This document shows, piece by piece, positions 13,316 to 24,179 of a DNA stretch of 64,000 nt; the first letter of the stretch is position 1; every line of letters starts with the position of its first letter. The position numbers were made by a program, and so were the translations under genes. The notes under the pieces are model-generated. The model worked only from the letters and a program-made list of their open reading frames with translations, was not told the DNA's origin and did no database searches. Source of the DNA: Arctopsyche grandis (lineage: Eukaryota; Arthropoda; Insecta; Trichoptera; Hydropsychidae); NCBI RefSeq assembly GCF_051622035.1, contig NC_135356.1, forward strand, positions 9,274,579 to 9,338,578, read 5' to 3'.

Positions 13316-13631
13316 AACACATTTCAAACAAAATAATAATTGTAAAATGTACTAACGGGTATAAAAGTGGCAAATTCTATAACTAAATCAGCCAAAAATA
13401 ATATGATCAAAATCAGGCCCGGCTCAAGAGTACATATATGGCACCCTAAATTTTTAAACAATAAATTTCATAAACGTTATTGAAATTGAAGAAAATTATT
13501 AATATAAAAACAAAAAAATAATTTAAAATTTTTATTCAAAATATGTAGGTAATGAAGACATTAATTTATATTCAACAATTAATTGAAGATTTTTATAAAT
13601 TGAAATTTATTTTTTTGAATTTGATTGCTTA

Positions 13632-14531
13632 ATGGTGCTTACGGACTAAACCAACGACGAATTTGGGCCAACTTTTTAACCAGCAGAAGCGTACAAAATA
13701 TTGAAATAAAAATTAAATTTTAAAATTGAAATTAAATATCAAAATCAAGCTAAAGAGCGAGATTGAGCTAAAATTAGATCATCGTTGATGTTTTGAATTA
13801 CAACAATGTTTTGAATTACGACGATACGCATTTAAAACCAGAGAAATATTATAATTTCGCTGCTTACAAGCGAAAAAAAATATTGTTAAAGTTGTCACGA
13901 GATGTTACTGTATTTCCACGTGGATGATCGATACAAAAAAAACAATTCATAAAAAAACGCGGTGTCGGATGTCGGTGATTTGTCAAAGGGTTTTTTTTCT
14001 TTCGTCGAAATAAAATTAATAATCACACATTATCCGATAAATTTTACCTCTGAAATGATTTAATTACTTGATTTATTTCGACGAGAGAAACAATTGAAGA
14101 ATAAAAAAATCCGTTTGATGTGACCGACAACACCCCGGGTTAGCTTCCATCGTTGGATCACCCATACTAATACATGATATATTCTCAGTAACTGCGCATT
14201 ACGGGGAAGTAAAAATAATAATTCTTTGATTTTTTTCGATCTTAGTGCGTATCTTCGTAAGTCAAAACATCTTCGACAAACAAAAGTCGAGGATTACCTG
14301 TATGTGATTGTTGATGATCTAATTTTAGGTCAATCTCGAAAATTTATTTAAATTGTGCATGTTCTGTTTTAACTTTAAATATTTAATTTTAATTTTAATA
14401 TAATAATAATAGTTTTAATTTTGATATTTAATTTCAATTTTTAAATTTAATTTTTATTTCGATATTTAGTACGCTACTGGTTTTAAAAGTTGGCCTGTGG
14501 GCCGTTCGTTGGCTTGGTGCGTACGCACCAT
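13632..14531. mobile_element. Foldback (inverted-repeat) element, copy 2
   Basis: Starts ATGGTGCTTACGGACTAAAC and ends GGTGCGTACGCACCAT, the mirror image of copy 1 (3428-4380). The inner sequence also matches copy 1 in reverse (for example GTGACCGACAACACCCCGGG). About 900 bp, no ORF. Confidence 0.8.
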
Positions 14532-14566
14532 AAGATATTTAATTTCTTGAAGCAAATCCATCCCTG

Positions 14567-14572
<6 letters not shown>

Positions 14573-14612
<40 letters not shown>
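14573..14612. repeat. (AT)n microsatellite, 3' flank of the RTE element
   Basis: Alternating AT directly after the ATGATGATG tail of the element. A matching (AT)n lies on the other side at 18286-18348, so the element probably inserted into one TA tract. Confidence 0.85.
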
Positions 14613-14616
<4 letters not shown>

Positions 14617-17600
14617 TCATCATCATTTACAGCCATTCGCCATCCACTGCTGGATGAAGGCCTCTCCAACACGCTTCCACTCGTCTCTGTTTTGCGCAAC
14701 ACTCATCCATCTCATTCCGCACATTTTCCTAATTTCGTTCACCCATCTTCCTTGCGGTCTTCCTTTTACTCTTTTGCCTTCTCTCGGGTACCATTCAAGC
14801 ACTTCTTTTGTCCACCTTTCGTCCATCCTCCTAGCTACGTGACCCGCCCATTGCCATTTCAATCTCTTCACTCTATCCACTATGTCCACTACCCTTGTCA
14901 TATTTCTCACCCACGTGTTCCGCTTCCTGTCTTTCCTCGTTATGCCAAGCATACAGCGTTCCATACTTCTTTGAGTGCATTGGATTTTATTTTGCATCTT
15001 GGCGTTCAGTGTCCAAGTTTCACATCCATACGTCATCACTGGCAAAACGCATTGATCAAAGATCCTTTTCTTCAGGCAGAGTGGCATTTTTGATTTAAAA
15101 ACAGCATTCATCCGTCCAAATGCACTCCACCCCAATTTCATACGTCTCTTTATCTCTTCATTTTTACTACCAGACATGTCAATTATTTGACCTAAATATA
15201 AATAATTATTTACTACTTCTACTGGTTTATCATCTAAGGGGATGCTATCAGGCATGCAATAACTATTGAACATTAGTTTAGTCTTATCTACGTTAATTTT
15301 TAATCCTACTTTTCTACTTTCCCTGTCCAGCTGTGTTAGTCTGATAAGTAGGTCAGCTGAATCACGAGCTACTAAAACTATATCGTCTGCGAACCGAAGG
15401 TGACTCAAAAAGCGACCATTGATGCTTACTCCGGCTGTATCCCAATCCAATTTCCTGAAAACTCCCTCAAGCACCGCATTGAATAACTTGGGCGAGATTG
15501 TATCTCCTTGTCTTACTCCTTTTCCTATGCTAAATCTATCTGTACCTGAAAAAATTTTAACTGAAGCTGTGGCATTCTTATATATTGTAGCTAACAGTCC
15601 CACATAGGGTTCCGGCACTCCCTGTGTTTTTAGAGCGTTAAGTACTGCATTATGACTAACTGTATCGAAGGCTTTCTCATAATCGACGAAACCTAGGCAC
15701 AGTGGCCGTTGATATTCGTTGGCGCGCTCGATTAGTTCGCCAACTACTTGGAGGTGGTCCATTGTGCTGAAATTTGCCCTAAACCCTGCCTGCTCTATAG
15801 GTTGGTTCTCGTCGAGGATATTCTTCAGCCTTTCTGTAATAACCTTCGTGAAGAGCTTGTAGACCGCTGAAAGTAGACTAATGGGTCGGTAGTTCTTGAT
15901 ATCGCTTTTGTCGCCTTTTTTGTGTATTAAAATGATAGTTGCGTTATTCCATCCTTCTGGTATAGCTTGGTTCTGGATGCATTTGCTGAAAAGCCTAGCT
16001 AAGATATTAATTAGGGGGGGGCCGCCACATTTTAGTAAGTCGATGGGAATATTATCTTCCCCTGGGGTTTTACCATTCTTTGCAGTTTTTAGCGCGGCCT
16101 CTACTTCGCTAGGCAATACTGCAGGAACCCTTTGGCCGTGTGTCGATTCCAGAGTGGGGAATTGGCCGTTGTCGTTCTCGTATAGTTTTGCATAGAACGT
16201 GTAAACTCTGTCTATGATTTCTTCTCTATTCCTAATTATTACTCCGCTCTCTGATCTGATTGCGATCATTTGGTTTTTGCCTAAGAAAAGATCCTGTTTG
16301 CACTTTTTCAGGCTACGGTTATTCTTAATGGTATTTTCTATTAGCTTGCTGTTAAAATCCCTGACATCCCTGACTATTCTCTTCTTAATTTCCTTATTTA
16401 CTAGATTGTATTCTTGCTTATTATTATCCCTATCTAAATTCCTTTTATGCTTAATTAGGTTTTTTGTTTCCGCTGAAATTTTGCTTAATTTAATCTGTTT
16501 CCTGAAACCACCTAATTTCTTACCTGTTGAGGTTAGAACCGAACTAATTACAGTGTTCAATTCCTCGATGTCTGCTTCTGGGTTTAATTTCCCGTATCGA
16601 TTTCCAAGTTCGAGTTCGAATTCCTTTTTCCTAGACCTTAGTTGAGCGAAATCTGGAGAGTTACTGCATCCTTTTATTAATTTCCTACGTTCGCAATTTA
16701 TATTAATGGCCATCTTGGCACGGACTAATCTGTGATCGCTGCCTATATCTACTTTACTTAAAACACTAACGTCTTTAACGGAGTGCAGGGCATTTGTTAG
16801 GATGAAATCGATCTCGTTTCTGTCTCCTTTAGGACTCTCCCAAGTCCACTTATTGTTGGTGTTTTTCCTGAAAAATGAATTAGTGATGAAGAGCCTGTTG
16901 TGTTCTGCGAATTCTATGAGGCGATCGCCTCTGTCGTTTCTTTGGCCGGTACCAAAATTGCCTACTGCTCTTTCTGTGTTTGCCTTTTGTCCTATTTTTG
17001 CGTTAAAGTCGCCCATGATTATTTTAAAGTGGTGGCGGCTATTATCGTATGCGCCCTGTAGTTTTTCGTAGAAGTCTTCTATTTCCTCGTCTGGGTGGCT
17101 AGATGTGGGGGCGTACACTTGGAAGATTTGACAAGTGTACCTGCTCGAGATTCTTAATACTACATAGCATATACGTTCCGATATGTCGTTTATTTCTATA
17201 ATATTTCTTTCTATTCTCTTATTGATAAGAAACCCTACTCCTCCTATTCTACCATTTGGTAGCCCTCTCCAGTAGAGACAGTTACCACTTTTTAGGATTA
17301 TTTGGTTTTCCTGTTTTCGTCTTACTTCGCTAAGTCCTACTAAATCCCATTTGATACTTTCTAGTTCATTCTCTAATGCAAGCACACTTCCTTCACTCGA
17401 TAACGTTCTTACATTGTACGTGGCTAAATACAGGTTTCTATTAGCTAAGCTATCATCCATCGTCACTCTTACCTTGTTGGAGGTTTGGATATTATTTTTC
17501 TCGCATTTATCCAAGATGTGTTGAGAAAAAGGCGGTACTTGAGAGAGATTTCCATTCAAGGAGTGAGTTCTTACCGCCATAAACTCTTCTCTGTGGTCAG

Positions 17601-18283
17601 CTTTGACATATAGTCATCCTAGGTATCACTTGGATCACTTATGAGTTATTACATGCCATTTAACAGGGTTACTTTGTAAGTGAAAGTAGTTAGTTATGAT
17701 AATAATAGATTAGCAATTGTTATACTACTTTTTTACAGATCTTTATCGTGAGACGCCTCTTTGGAGACAACGGATTTATATATGTGAGTGCGGTTTGCAA
17801 TTTAATATTTTAATAATAACTTTAGTAAAGTATATAAAATTACACGAATTACTTTAATATAATTTAAATATGAAAAAGAACTGATAGACAGTTGGGAAAC
17901 ACCGTTTCTGTTTGCTATTATTCTATTAAGTAAAGTTCGTTAAAGATTTTTGGCTGGAAGCAATTATGTGGAAGATTTATTGCTTCTGTGGGACCGACTT
18001 GGCTGGCGAAGGACCCTTTTTTTGTATTCAGGTAGGGAGATGTATCTCGTTTGACACCGATTTGACACAAAAATTAGCACAAAATTTTTCGAAATAACTG
18101 ATATAAAACCGCTTTTTACGACCGATTTGCTGTTTATTTTTACACTTAAATTATACTAGGATGCAATTAGTAAAATAAGTGATTAGATGGTTAAGTTAAA
18201 TTTCGTGCAATAGCCGGGTTTAAGCGAGTAATAGCGGGAGGAACGCAGAAGCACGTCCTCCTCACATGACACGAAAGACCGAA

Positions 18284-18285
<2 letters not shown>
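14613..18285 (-). mobile_element. RTE-like non-LTR retrotransposon, nearly full length
   Basis: An intact EN-RT ORF (14623-17580) has almost no 3' UTR. The stop codon is followed directly by ATGATGATGATG, a microsatellite tail typical of the RTE clade. About 700 bp of non-coding sequence precede the ORF and end at a TA tract at 18286. Truncated relatives are in the same window (29055-29222, 32922-33040, 48650-48763). The intact ORF and a 98%-like captured fragment suggest recent activity; clade assignment is from motif layout only. Confidence 0.8.
14623..17580 (-). CDS. Endonuclease/reverse transcriptase of an RTE-like retrotransposon
   Basis: A 985-residue protein without stop or frameshift. 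The N-terminal apurinic-type endonuclease shows ATYNVRTL (Asn56), SEVRR (Glu85), VYAPTS, MGDFNAKIG (Asp191), NEIDF (Asp258) and SDHRLV (Asp282/His283). The reverse transcriptase follows from about residue 490, with NYRPISLL, QAGFR, DYEKAFD, GVRQGD and the catalytic FADD (730-733). The C-terminus has YGCETWTL, then LKWQWAGHVARR and KGRPQGRW and ends NGCK. By family knowledge it nicks target DNA and copies its own RNA there (target-primed reverse transcription). The Met at 17580 is the first available start before the endonuclease fold; no second ORF was seen. All visible catalytic residues are present, so it could be functional. Confidence 0.93.
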   Translation of the reverse strand: MAVRTHSLNGNLSQVPPFSQHILDKCEKNNIQTSNKVRVTMDDSLANRNLYLATYNVRTLSSEGSVLALENELESIKWDLVGLSEVRRKQENQIILKSGNCLYWRGLPNGRIGGVGFLINKRIERNIIEINDISERICYVVLRISSRYTCQIFQVYAPTSSHPDEEIEDFYEKLQGAYDNSRHHFKIIMGDFNAKIGQKANTERAVGNFGTGQRNDRGDRLIEFAEHNRLFITNSFFRKNTNNKWTWESPKGDRNEIDFILTNALHSVKDVSVLSKVDIGSDHRLVRAKMAININCERRKLIKGCSNSPDFAQLRSRKKEFELELGNRYGKLNPEADIEELNTVISSVLTSTGKKLGGFRKQIKLSKISAETKNLIKHKRNLDRDNNKQEYNLVNKEIKKRIVRDVRDFNSKLIENTIKNNRSLKKCKQDLFLGKNQMIAIRSESGVIIRNREEIIDRVYTFYAKLYENDNGQFPTLESTHGQRVPAVLPSEVEAALKTAKNGKTPGEDNIPIDLLKCGGPPLINILARLFSKCIQNQAIPEGWNNATIILIHKKGDKSDIKNYRPISLLSAVYKLFTKVITERLKNILDENQPIEQAGFRANFSTMDHLQVVGELIERANEYQRPLCLGFVDYEKAFDTVSHNAVLNALKTQGVPEPYVGLLATIYKNATASVKIFSGTDRFSIGKGVRQGDTISPKLFNAVLEGVFRKLDWDTAGVSINGRFLSHLRFADDIVLVARDSADLLIRLTQLDRESRKVGLKINVDKTKLMFNSYCMPDSIPLDDKPVEVVNNYLYLGQIIDMSGSKNEEIKRRMKLGWSAFGRMNAVFKSKMPLCLKKRIFDQCVLPVMTYGCETWTLNAKMQNKIQCTQRSMERCMLGITRKDRKRNTWVRNMTRVVDIVDRVKRLKWQWAGHVARRMDERWTKEVLEWYPREGKRVKGRPQGRWVNEIRKMCGMRWMSVAQNRDEWKRVGEAFIQQWMANGCK

Positions 18286-18348
<63 letters not shown>
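18286..18348. repeat. (AT)n microsatellite
   Basis: Alternating AT flanking the 5' side of the RTE element, followed by TGTACATATGTAG. Confidence 0.95.
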
Positions 18349-18353
<5 letters not shown>

Positions 18354-18629
18354 TATGTAGATGTACATACATATGTTTCAGCGGTATTTTATATAAAACA
18401 CAATTCCAAATTACTATTTGTAGTGACGACAGTTTGCCGTCTTACAAGTTTAATTCGCGAGTCGTCGTTATTTGACAGTCAACTTCCTGCATTCCTCGTA
18501 AATTACAATATTTTACTATCAGTATTGTTACTTCGCGTAGAAAAATTAAGTTGAATATAATAGAATGTATTATGAGTTCAAGGAAAGCCAAATTATTTTA
18601 TTTTTTTAATTTAATAATCGAAAAAAGAA

Positions 18630-18710
18630 AAATAGGGGCGCCTCATAGCGCCCCTTGTCCATGGCGCCATAGGCACTTGCCTAGTCTGCTGCACCTTTGA
18701 GGCGACCCCG
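18630..18710. repeat. GC-rich hairpin GGGGCGCC...GGCGCCCC-like
   Basis: GGGGCGCCTCATAGCGCCCC at 18635-18654 is a near-perfect inverted repeat in AT-rich DNA. It is followed by CATGGCGCCATAGGCACTTGCCTAG, a second self-complementary stretch. It could be the end of a hAT-type transposon (hAT ends in insects often contain such motifs), but no partner end was found. Confidence 0.35.
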
Positions 18711-18859
18711 ATCAAACGAAAACACTTTAAAAATCAAAAAATAATAGAAACATATGTACATACATACATACCTACTCGTATCGATAACTTTTTTGAAAAA
18801 AAGTTTCCTTGCCCCCAAATTTTCTAAAAGATGCGGCGCAAAGGGACGAATCCTTACAG

Positions 18860-18867
<8 letters not shown>

Positions 18868-18912
<45 letters not shown>
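18868..18912. repeat. (AC)n microsatellite
   Basis: About 45 bp of pure CA dinucleotide repeat. Confidence 0.95.
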
Positions 18913-18914
<2 letters not shown>

Positions 18915-19034
18915 ATATGTATGCACGTATATATTAAATATAAATCACAAAAACACAAACAACAAAACGAAACTGAACAAAAACAACACACGCGAATTGT
19001 TCACACATGAACACATGTACACATAATACGTAGG

Positions 19035-19430
19035 AGGTTGATTGGCACGCGGGCTGGTAATGCAGTCGCGCTGCACGACAATCGCGCACTGATGATGTTG
19101 ATGGCGAGAGCGTGGTTCGTGACGGGGGCGGAGGCACGGGGGGCCCCTGACATCCGGTGGCGGTGGGGGCCCCCTGTGCGCCCCATTGTGCCCGTCACGC
19201 TCCAGCCACCAGCTACTTCCTGCCCCCGCGTTCCCACCAAGACGATGGACCCCCTGCACACACTTGACCGGAACATACGCGGTGTGGCCTCATCAACCTT
19301 TTTCCTCACAACTATACATCACATAATATGTATGTGGGGGCTACCATCCCGACTGCTGTGAACTCTTTGAATAAACGCCCGTCAAAAATACGACTCCCGC
19401 TCCCGTTTCGTTAGAGCTCGTTCATAATAT
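19035..19430. other. GC-rich island of unknown identity
   Basis: Composition changes abruptly from AT-rich to GC-rich (runs of GGGGG and CCCCC, for example near 19137-19170). Near its end are AATAAA (19370-19375) and CGACTCCCGCTCCCG, as in the R-U5 part of an LTR. It may be a solo LTR of a retrotransposon. I found neither clear TG...CA ends nor a target duplication. ORFs on both strands here are composition-driven. Confidence 0.4.
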
Positions 19431-19842
19431 TCGCTAAAAGCTGTAGCAAAAAAGCCTAAACTTATTTACCATGTTTTTGTGTAAATGTATTAAGAGGTAC
19501 TGTGTGTACCTGTCTATGGATTTTTCATACAAGAACCAGTTTAGTTGAGGTGCTGCAGTACCGCAGTCGTCCGGGTCTACCTCACGGCATTGAAAGTCAA
19601 AAGATCGAAAAAGCAAATATCGGAAGGCAAAGATCGAAAATCGAAAGATCTTAAGTCGAAAGATCAATAAGTCGAAAGAAAGGTCGGTGAAATTATCTCT
19701 CTTTTTGTCATACAGCTTTGTTTAATGTGCGCGCGCAGGATACGGGAGGAAAAGTCTATTCCTCTTGTTTATTTTGTATCCTGCTCGTGTAAATTAAGTG
19801 AGGATGTACGACGGAGGGAAGGGGGAGTTTTACCGCACGCCA

Positions 19843-20131
<289 letters not shown>

Positions 20132-20356
20132 TAACCGTTTTTCATATGTATGCATGGTAAAAGAACATTTTCGATTTTTTGACTGTTGGTGCGGTGACGG
20201 TCACCCCCGCAGTCTACCCATGCACGGACTGCGCCTGCTAATCTAATCTTATATATAATTTCGAAAGATTTTTTTTTATAAATGTACATTTATATGTAAC
20301 ATTGGTTGGTTGGTTGGAAACAACACATTCGATTTATTTTTTTTCGATTCAAAAGA

Positions 20357-20482
20357 TTCGAAGGCCCCGGGGGTGAAGGCATAGGAGGCAAAGTCCCTGG
20401 AGGCGAAGTCCCCGGGGACGAAGGCCTAGGGGGCGAAGACGCCGAAAGCGAAGGCCCCGGAGGATGCCGGGGGGGGGGGGGG
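20357..20482. repeat. 15-bp GC-rich minisatellite plus G14 run
   Basis: About seven degenerate 15-bp units of the type GAAGGCCCCGGGGGT, ending in a run of 14 G at 20469-20482. The sequence AATTTCGAAAGA occurs just outside on both sides (about 20258 and 20506). In one frame it encodes EGPGG-like repeats, but no gene is attached. Confidence 0.75.
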
Positions 20483-20582
20483 CACCGGATTTTGGTATAC
20501 ATATAATTTCGAAAGAGACTTAGTATATAAAAATGTTTGTTTATTCGTGACAGCCAATTTAATAAAAAAAAACAAATGAATA

Positions 20583-20806
20583 TTCAAATAAATTTATATA
20601 AAATAAAACTATTCAAATAAATTTATATAAAATAAAACTATTCAAATAAATTTATATAAAATAAAAGTATTCAAATAAATTTATATAAAATAAAAAGATT
20701 CAAATAAATTTATATAAAATAAAACTATTCAAATAAATTTATATAAAATAAAACTATTCAAATAAATTTATATAAAATAAAACTATTCAAATAAATTTAA
20801 TAAAAT
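20583..20806. repeat. 29-bp AT-rich minisatellite, eight copies
   Basis: The unit TTCAAATAAATTTATATAAA plus nine bases starts at 20583, 20612, 20641, 20670, 20699, 20728, 20757 and 20786. The last copy is truncated, and the units differ by only one or two bases. It lies just inside the Helitron-like terminus at 20850-20870. Confidence 0.93.
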
Positions 20807-20885
20807 GTTTACTATTAGATTGGTCATGTTTAAGCGGTTTATATTACAAATACCGAGCGAAGCCGGGTAAAAAAAAGTATAATAT
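20805..20885 (+). mobile_element. Helitron 3' terminus, family 2 (degenerate end)
   Basis: TACCGAGCGAAGCCGGGTA forms the hairpin also seen at 11319-11334, preceded by the same TTGGTCATGTTTAAGCGG stretch. The final CTAG has decayed to AAGTA. The minisatellite and G-rich repeat upstream may belong to the element body. Confidence 0.55.
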
Positions 20886-20889
20886 AAAA

Positions 20890-21510
20890 CTCAGATATTA
20901 AAGACTTGTGTAATTCTGAACACACATTATAACTTTTTTTTAAATTAACACTTGTCGCACTGTGATTGATCATAAAATTGTAACGAAAAAAATTGACCAG
21001 AAGCCGTTTTGTACGCGTGCCTTACAGTTGCGAGAAAGAGGAAGAATTCAGTACGCGCCGCGCCCAACAGTCAGTGTGAGAATGATATCCGCCTTCAAAT
21101 GACGGCTCTGCTTCAGCCGTCGTTTTTTTCATTGCTAGCACTTATTTTATACTATTAGACGTTTAATACTTGATAAATGATGTTTATAGCTAATAACAAT
21201 AATTGACACGCAGATTTTGCATTATTTTAACTTAAAACACACATTTTTAGCTGGACGTTTGGAGTCCAACACAGTGGCTAGCGGATATTTTTAGCACTCA
21301 ACCGATTACGATGGAACTTTCAGGATTTGTTGTATGCATGTCCGGGAAGCTTATTGTGAAAAAAAACCTCTTGATAATAATATTCATAATTACGATTTTA
21401 CCGACGCGAAAGTTTGAAGCGCCATTGTGTAGTCAAGGAAATGTGTTCGTTGTTAACCACGTTACCAGCTGGTTTATGACGACACGGGGTTGAAGAGAGC
21501 TCCAACTATT
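20890..21510. other. No gene recognised
   Basis: A locally GC-richer stretch (20990-21125) contains CGACGGCTGAAGCAGAGCCG-type self-complementarity on the minus strand (about 21102-21122). No ORF is supported. Confidence 0.35.
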
Positions 21511-21517
21511 ACTTGAA

Positions 21518-21599
21518 ACGAGAACTGAAACGCAACGGGAACGGGAACGGGAATTGCATGCCTTATTCTGGGATTGCAATGCATGCCGGTTTCAGCTAG
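21518..21599 (+). mobile_element. Helitron 3' terminus, family 1
   Basis: Short GGGAAC repeats (21530-21552) are followed by GGATTGCAATGCATGCC, GGTTTCAG and terminal CTAG (21596-21599), then T. This is the same layout as the element at 39014-39432 on the other strand. Confidence 0.75.
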
Positions 21600-21606
21600 T
21601 GATTTA

Positions 21607-21685
21607 TATTTTGACCATTGTGGCGCATCAGGAATTCCTGTAACGCTACAATGGTCCAAACTTTAAATAAATAAATAATATCATA
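21607..21685 (+). mobile_element. LINE 3' tail with stem-loop and (AAAT)n
   Basis: GACCATTGT and ACAATGGTC form a perfect 9-bp stem, followed by CCAAACTTTAAATAAATAAA. The same tail ends the LINE copy at 48070-48153. A Helitron 3' end abuts it at 21599, so the Helitron appears to have inserted into this LINE remnant. Confidence 0.75.
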
Positions 21686-21689
21686 TATT

Positions 21690-22285
21690 TGAAAGGTTGA
21701 AAAGATTGTTTGTATATATGTATGATATACATATGTACATATATAAGCTTAATATAATTTCATCACGAATCGATTGACACATGGAATGTTGTATTTAAAA
21801 TGACAAATGAAGAGTAAAGTATAAAATAAAAGTGAATATTTTAAAAACGACTTGGAAACACCTGATTAAAACGAGCGAAGTATTAAAGATTTGCCGTCGA
21901 TGAATTCACAGACAGGTGTTATGTTATGTCTATGTGGCCCATTGACCTGAGAGGTTAACGGAAAAGGTTCAACGCGACTCAATTTCACCGACTTGTTCTA
22001 CCAAAATTTACTTTATTTTTATTTTCAATGAGTAAAATGAAAATTAATTCAATGAACCAGCTGGCGAATCCCCACCTCGTGTAATGGTTGCAAATATTTC
22101 GCAACGACCAAAGTTTACGCACTTCTGACATGCATAGCAAGCATTCGACACAACGACCGGAGCTTTTAACGTTTCAATTGAACATAAATATATGTCAAGT
22201 TCGCTAATGTGTTGCGCCATTTATGTATGTATGTATGTACAATCCAACTTAGGGTAACCATTTCGCCGAAGACCGACTTAAAAAA
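21690..22285. other. No gene recognised
   Basis: AT-rich sequence with short frames only. Confidence 0.4.
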
Positions 22286-22288
22286 AAT

Positions 22289-22535
22289 AGAATTCTCTAT
22301 TAATTTTATTTCGACGAGAGAAAAAAACCCTTTGACAAAAAACCGACAACTAGAGAGATCATCCCCGGCTCACACACTTTGCAAGTGCGAAAACATACAG
22401 CGATGAACGGCACACCGCGGGCATGGCTGCTCGCCGTGGGTGCTCTCTTACATCTCCTACATCCTCAAAAATATGGGATAAACATTTATCGATCACGGTC
22501 AAGCAAAGATAAATACAAGCATACAATTTGACCGA
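22289..22535 (+). repeat. Direct repeat, first copy
   Basis: From AGAATTCTCTATTAATTTTA on, this matches 23242-23485 over about 240 bp (offset 953 bp). Shared GC-rich blocks include GATGAACGGCACACCGCG and CAAGCATACAATTTG. The divergence is moderate, with small indels. Confidence 0.75.
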
Positions 22536-22994
22536 AAAAGGTCCAAAGGATCACTGTGGGGCGGGACATGCCGGGCGTCCCATGAATGGCCGGCACGGCA
22601 CTGAATGGCACGCATCATTTTTTAGCAAGATAAAAAGTATCTAAAAAAAACCACGTGCCACATCCAGCGCTGTGTGATTTCGACCTAACGCATAAAGATC
22701 CAGTAATCACACACAATATTAGAAGAAATTATGCCATTTGTCAACAGTGGCGGGACTTTTTGACGAAGTATGTAAGTTTGTATGTTTTATAGAGCGACTT
22801 TAAAAAAATAATTCTTTGATTTTTTTTTCAATCGTAGTGCGTATCGTGGTAAGTCAAAACATCGTAAGTCGAGGTCTACCTGTATATGGTTGTTGATGAT
22901 TTAATTTTAGCTCAATCTTGAAAATTTATTTAAATTGTGTATGTTCTGTTTTAACTTTCAATATTTAATTTTAATTTTAATATAATAATTATGA

Positions 22995-23764
22995 GGTGCT
23001 ACTTTAGTATGCCGTCTACCTTCACGTGTTTACTTTAATATGCGGTCTCACTGTCTCAGTTCTCGCGTGTGACACTGAGACTGAATAATACGGACCTCAA
23101 CAACCTAATCTTAAATGAATAGGGCCAACTTTAACTTAGCCCTAACCTTTCGTGACCCTTAAATAAATAGGCGTTGGGTGCTTAGATATCTTTTTTACAT
23201 ACCTCCTTTATTTTAGTTTTAATTCATCAATATTTTCACAGAATAGAATTCTCTATTAATTTTATTTCGACGAGAGAAAAAAAACCCTTTCACAAAAAAC
23301 CGACAACCAGAGCGATCATCTCCGGCTCACACACTAAGGGCGAAAACATCCAACGATGAACGGCACACCGCGTGCATGGCTCCACGCTGTGGGTGGTCTC
23401 CTACATTTCTTCAAATATGGGATACACCGTTATCGATCGCTGTCAAGCAAGGATACAAGCATACAATTTGCCAAAAAAAGCATATCTTAGCCGCCAGCAC
23501 CAATTTATTTAAGGGTCAGGGATAGGTTAGGTTAAGGTTGGCCCTATTCATTTAAGATTTTGTTGAGAGATATGTATGTATGTATCTGCTGACGATATTT
23601 TGAGAGAAATGCTTCGACAACATTATGGGGCGGCAGGAAAAAACAAAAATTCTAATAAACAATTTGTTGCTACGATACAAATAAAAAAGATAAAGTAAAA
23701 AATAGTCGACTGCTATTCAAAGATAGATCGCATGCTAAGGTAGACCGCATACTGAACTAGCACC
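22995..23764. mobile_element. hAT-like non-autonomous element with an 8-bp target duplication
   Basis: The ends are inverted repeats: GGTGCTACTTTAGTATGC on the left and GCATACTGAACTAGCACC on the right. They are flanked by AATTATGA (22987-22994) and AATTATTA (23765-23772), which match at 7 of 8 positions. An inner inverted pair (AATGAATAGGGCCAAC, about 23114; GTTGGCCCTATTCATT, about 23538) is also present. No transposase is encoded. The 8-bp duplication points to the hAT superfamily. Confidence 0.7.
23242..23485 (+). repeat. Direct repeat, second copy (inside the hAT-like element)
   Basis: Partner of 22289-22535. It lies within the element at 22995-23764, whereas the first copy lies outside. 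The shared sequence was therefore either picked up by the element or belongs to a separate repeat family. Confidence 0.7.
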
Positions 23765-24179
23765 AATTATTATTTTATTTTGATATTTCAATCTAATTAT
23801 TATATAATAATAATAGTTTTAATTTTGATATTTAATTTAATTTTTATTTCGATATTCTGTACGCTACTGGTCCTAGCTAAGTTGGCCTGCGGTGCCCTTC
23901 GTTGGTTTGGGGTATACTTACCATTAGATCCGCACGCGTTTTAACTACTATCTGACTCCCTAGCTATATACATACATATGTATAAACAATATAAAACACC
24001 AATAGAAAAATTAATTAATTAAATTAATTTTCAAAGATGGCGCTTTAATGCTCAGAGACTTAGTGCCGCCGTTTTAGAACACAGTATATATAGAAGTTTC
24101 TTGCTTTCGTAATTATATTCGCACATTTTGTTGGCTGTGAGACACAGACAGACACACAGAATAGCGATATTAAATACAT

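Larger units (their letters stand above)
22800..23935. mobile_element. Third, broken copy of the ATGGTGC foldback element with a nested insertion
   Basis: The left part (22800-22990) and right part (23765-23935) match the interior and end of the foldback elements at 3428-4380 and 13632-14531. Shared segments are AATTCTTTGATTTTTTTT, TTTCGATATTCTGTACGCTACTGG and GTTGGCCTGCGG. The middle is occupied by the 8-bp-TSD element at 22995-23764. Confidence 0.6.

Noticed and set aside
14654..17071. Several plus-strand frames opposite the RTE element
   Set aside because: Shadows of the 985-codon minus-strand ORF.
19035..19361. Overlapping 100-codon frames in the GC-rich island
   Set aside because: Open on both strands at once because GC-rich DNA has few stops; no motif or splice structure.
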